A stretch of 8,034 nt of DNA. Source: JBGSOW01 sp041738875 (GTDB lineage: Bacteria; Patescibacteriota; Dojkabacteria; CALFHW01). The notes under the pieces are model-generated. The model was not told where the DNA came from, searched no databases, and saw only the letters and a program-made list of their open reading frames with translations. The stretch's first letter is position 1. Each line of letters opens with the position of its first letter. The stretch spans positions 1 to 8,034 of the forward strand of contig JBGSOW010000037.1 of assembly GCA_041738875.1 (NCBI GenBank). The letters are read 5' to 3'. The translations under genes were made by a program, and so were the position numbers. Of the stretch, positions 6,027 through 8,034 are shown one piece after another.

Positions 6027-6057
6027 ACAGTTAACTATTTATTATTGGATATGAAGG

Positions 6058-7176
6058 TTACCCAAAAATCCCCTTTTGTTTAGTAGCATTATCAGCAAGT
6101 TCCTCCCACAATTTTCTTTGAGTTCGATTCAATTTCTCAGGAACTTTTACGTTTACTTGGACGTAGTGATCCCCATTTCCCTTGCCACGGAACTTAGGAC
6201 CTGCTTTGCCAGAAAGTCTGAATATCTTGCCTGGCTGTGTTCCCGACGGTATCTCAAGTGTCATATCTCCTCTCACAGAACGGATTTCAATCTCTTTGCC
6301 AAGAACAGCAGTGTGTACGTCTATATTGATTGTCGAATATATATCGTCTCCGCGTCTTTCGAGTTCTTTATCCGGCTCAACTTCAATTGTAAGATAAAGG
6401 TCGCCGGCTGTTCCACCTTTTTTACCTGCGTTACCACGTCCTGTAAACCTAAGTGTCACTCCGTCTGGAATGCCTGGCGGAATTTTAATTTTAAAGTTTT
6501 CTTCACTATCAACTCTTCCATCACCACTACATTTTCTACATGCTTTCGTGATAATTCTCCCGCTTCCACTGCAGGTGGGACAAACGCTTGCAGTTTGAAT
6601 TGTGCCCAGAAATGTTCTTTGAATATTTGTTACTCGACCACTACCTTTGCAAGTGTCACATGTCTTTACATCTTTCGGGCTTTCTGCACCAAGTCCATCG
6701 CAGTTCTGACATTTGTTTTTTAATTTATAACTAATTGTTTTATATTTTCCGAAAACAGCCTCTTCGAAATCAATTCTAAGAACAGCCTCTATATCGGCCC
6801 CCCTCGTGTTTGAAGCTCTTTGCTGGCTACCACTGAATCCAAAGCCACCAAAATCCTGACCAAAAAATTGAGAGAATATGTCGCCTAAGTCACTATAACC
6901 TTCAAACCCACTTTGTCCATTAAACCCGCCATAGCCAGCATTCCCACCGAAACCTTGTGTACCTGCGTGTCCGTATTGGTCGTATGCTTTTCTCTTGTTT
7001 TCATCGCTAAGAATTTCATATGCTTCCTGCAGTTCTTTGAATTCTTGATCTGCATTTTCGGATTTATTGCGGTCAGGATGCTTTAATTTAGCCAATTTAC
7101 GAAATGCTTTCTTTATCTCGGCTTTATCAGCGCTTTTTGTAATCCCTAGAATTTCGTAGTAGTCCCTTTTTTCCAT
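6058..7176 (-). CDS. dnaJ: Chaperone DnaJ (Hsp40)
   Basis: The co-chaperone that delivers unfolded proteins to DnaK and stimulates its ATPase. From the chosen start (MEKRDYYEILGI) it has 372 residues, the usual size. In order it shows the J domain (1-70) with HPD at 33-35, a Gly/Phe-rich linker (about 70-125), four CxxCxGxG zinc motifs (CQNCDGLG, CDTCKGSG, CPTCSGSG, CRKCSGDG; about 156-220), and the two C-terminal substrate-binding domains. This is a type I DnaJ with nothing missing. The frame stays open to an ATG at 7215, but the extra 13 residues do not resemble DnaJ and overlap the promoter. No dnaK or grpE is adjacent and no CIRCE inverted repeat is visible upstream, so HrcA control is not supported. 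Confidence 0.97.
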   Translation of the reverse strand: MEKRDYYEILGITKSADKAEIKKAFRKLAKLKHPDRNKSENADQEFKELQEAYEILSDENKRKAYDQYGHAGTQGFGGNAGYGGFNGQSGFEGYSDLGDIFSQFFGQDFGGFGFSGSQQRASNTRGADIEAVLRIDFEEAVFGKYKTISYKLKNKCQNCDGLGAESPKDVKTCDTCKGSGRVTNIQRTFLGTIQTASVCPTCSGSGRIITKACRKCSGDGRVDSEENFKIKIPPGIPDGVTLRFTGRGNAGKKGGTAGDLYLTIEVEPDKELERRGDDIYSTINIDVHTAVLGKEIEIRSVRGDMTLEIPSGTQPGKIFRLSGKAGPKFRGKGNGDHYVQVNVKVPEKLNRTQRKLWEELADNATKQKGIFG

Positions 7177-7181
7177 AGTCG

Positions 7182-7211
7182 ATTTTAGCAGACATGCGTA
7201 TACTCTGCCAA
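7182..7211 (-). promoter_or_regulatory. Promoter of dnaJ, predicted leaderless
   Basis: On the - strand TTGGCA (7211-7206, 5/6 match to the -35 consensus) is followed after 18 bp by TAAAAT (7187-7182). The -10 box is preceded by TGC, giving an extended -10 (TGnTAAAAT). Exactly 5 nt (CGACT) lie between the box and the ATG at 7176. This agrees with the start chosen by homology and argues against the ATG at 7215. Confidence 0.75.
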
Positions 7212-7289
7212 CCAAATTCTAGAAACTCCATCGGATAAAGCGGATTAATGTAAAAGTTTTATACTCTTAGAACCCTAACGCATTAACTA

Positions 7290-7298
7290 TGTTACAAT
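7290..7298 (+). promoter_or_regulatory. Extended -10 promoter of infB, leaderless or nearly so
   Basis: TGT followed by TACAAT (7293-7298) fits the extended -10 form with one mismatch. The ATG at 7307 follows after 8 nt, so the predicted mRNA has a leader of zero to two nt. No -35 is evident. An upstream TATACT (7260-7265) could act as a second promoter giving a short leader. It is part of an 8-bp direct repeat, TATACTCT, at 7199-7206 and 7260-7267. Confidence 0.55.
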
Positions 7299-7306
7299 TT
7301 GGGCAC

Positions 7307-8034
7307 ATGATGGCAAAAATTAATAAAGAAACAAAAACTAAGAGTAAGCCTAAAACTAAAGGTACTGGAGGCGATGTTACAGCTAAAGTTAAAGCGAAGA
7401 ATAAGGTTGGAGAAAAAAAATCCGCTAGTAGTGCCATTTCTACAACTAATGAAAAGGCGGCAAATGCCTTGAAGAGTGCTGAGATTCGTACGCCAATTGT
7501 CGCGGTTCTGGGGCATGTGGATCATGGGAAAACGAGTCTTTTGGATGCGATTCGTGGCACTAGTGTGCAAACAGGTGAAGAGGGTGGTATTACGCAAAAT
7601 ACAAGGTCACATAAAGTTGATCTGAAAGCGAATTGGCTTAAAAATTCTAATCCAGTCTACCCACAAATCACTTTTATAGACACACCTGGGCACGAAGCTT
7701 TTACAGAAATGCGTTCTCGTGGTGCTAGAGTTGCGGATATTGCAATGCTTGTCGTTGCTGCTGACGACGGTGTACAGCCACAGACAAAGGAATCGATTAA
7801 ATTTATTAAAAAAGCCGGCTTGCCAATTGTTGTAGCTTGCAATAAAATCGACGCGCCAGGCGCCAATATTGAAAGGGTTAAACAACAACTTTCTCAAAAT
7901 GATGTTTTGGTTGAAGAATTCGGAGGAGATGTTGTTTTTGTTCCGGTTTCTGCGATTAAAAAAGAAGGTATTTCTGATTTACTGGAGAATATTGTTTTGG
8001 TTGCAGAATTAAATGAGCTTAAACAGACGCCACC
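7307..8034 (+). CDS. infB: Translation initiation factor IF2, 5' part (runs off the window)
   Basis: IF2 is the GTPase that brings initiator fMet-tRNA to the ribosome and promotes subunit joining. The visible 242 residues begin with a Lys/Ser/Thr-rich tail of about 58 residues with no recognisable IF2 N-domain, then the G domain: G1 GHVDHGKT (69-76), G2 GGITQN (93-98, with the essential Thr96), G3 DTPGH (125-129), G4 NKID (179-182) and G5 SA (215-216). After the G2 Thr the usual QHIGAY reads QNTRSH, a divergent switch I. The frame is open to the last base, so domains II-IV lie beyond the window. Two adjacent ATGs (7307, 7310) are possible starts. An in-frame ATG at 7289 overlaps the -10 box and is less likely. 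The gene diverges from dnaJ. Confidence 0.95.
   Translation, partial: MMAKINKETKTKSKPKTKGTGGDVTAKVKAKNKVGEKKSASSAISTTNEKAANALKSAEIRTPIVAVLGHVDHGKTSLLDAIRGTSVQTGEEGGITQNTRSHKVDLKANWLKNSNPVYPQITFIDTPGHEAFTEMRSRGARVADIAMLVVAADDGVQPQTKESIKFIKKAGLPIVVACNKIDAPGANIERVKQQLSQNDVLVEEFGGDVVFVPVSAIKKEGISDLLENIVLVAELNELKQTP

Larger units (their letters stand above)
5846..6057. other. Intergenic region between dnaJ and the cupin gene
   Basis: This 212-bp stretch is the longest non-coding gap. It holds the cupin gene promoter at its left end and a hairpin just after the dnaJ stop. In between there is a tandem GTCAG pair (5896-5905), a small GAAAA/TTTTC hairpin (5967-5979) and a TTAATTAA palindrome (5993-6000). 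I find no convincing gene, tRNA or riboswitch in it. Confidence 0.5.

Noticed and set aside
6076..6723. 215-codon open frame on the + strand opposite dnaJ
   Set aside because: A Cys/Phe/Ser-rich product that mirrors the dnaJ zinc-finger and C-terminal coding sequence; dnaJ is unambiguous.
88..7176. Alternative genetic code with TGA as glycine or tryptophan
   Set aside because: All genes are complete under the standard bacterial code with no in-frame TGA, and stops used are TAA and TAG. This does not exclude recoding elsewhere but gives no support for it.
7177..7306. CIRCE/HrcA operator upstream of dnaJ
   Set aside because: I looked for TTAGCACTC-N9-GAGTGCTAA and saw no such inverted repeat; only the two promoters and an 8-bp TATACTCT direct repeat are present.
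7292..7897. Two - strand open frames opposite infB
   Set aside because: They overlap the IF2 G domain, whose G1-G5 motifs make the + strand reading certain.

Overview
The window is an AT-rich bacterial chromosome segment of housekeeping genes: t6A tRNA modification, DNA repair, seryl-tRNA synthetase, DnaJ and translation initiation factor IF2. I see no insertion sequence, phage gene, CRISPR array, rRNA or tRNA. Several core proteins depart from the textbook form: a TsaC-TsaE fusion, a TsaD with an extra internal block, a formamidopyrimidine-DNA glycosylase without zinc cysteines, a divergent SerRS, and an IF2 with only a short Lys-rich N-terminus in front of its G domain. That, with the compact layout, would suit a reduced-genome lineage such as the Candidate Phyla Radiation/Patescibacteria. 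This is an inference from style, not a demonstrated placement. All complete genes end in TAA or TAG and none needs TGA as a sense codon, so the standard bacterial code fits.

Layout from left to right. A strong intrinsic terminator of an unseen upstream gene (12-44) is followed by a + strand operon: tsaC-tsaE fusion (88-1284), then tsaD (1329-2669). A 126-bp convergent intergenic region (2670-2795) carries four direct repeats of TGTAAG/C at exactly 11-bp spacing. A - strand block follows, read right to left: dnaJ (7176-6058), a 212-bp gap with a possible terminator hairpin, a cupin-type phosphoglucose-isomerase homologue (5845-5042), serS (5000-3684) and mutM (3638-2796). infB (7307 to beyond the window) diverges from dnaJ across a 130-bp region.

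The most coherent signal is at the gene starts. Five of the seven genes (tsaC-tsaE, cupin gene, serS, dnaJ, infB) have a -10 promoter box directly in front of the start codon. In four of them exactly 5 nt separate box and ATG, and in infB 8 nt. This predicts leaderless mRNAs. Only tsaD, the internal gene of an operon, has a clear Shine-Dalgarno sequence. This pattern also decides the starts of serS and dnaJ, where family alignment independently supports the same ATG.

Functionally, TsaC makes threonylcarbamoyl-AMP, TsaD transfers the group to A37 of ANN-decoding tRNAs, and TsaE is the ATPase that works with TsaD. TsaB, the usual TsaD partner, is not in this window. The cupin protein aligns well with archaeal-type phosphoglucose isomerase but has lost all three metal-binding histidines.
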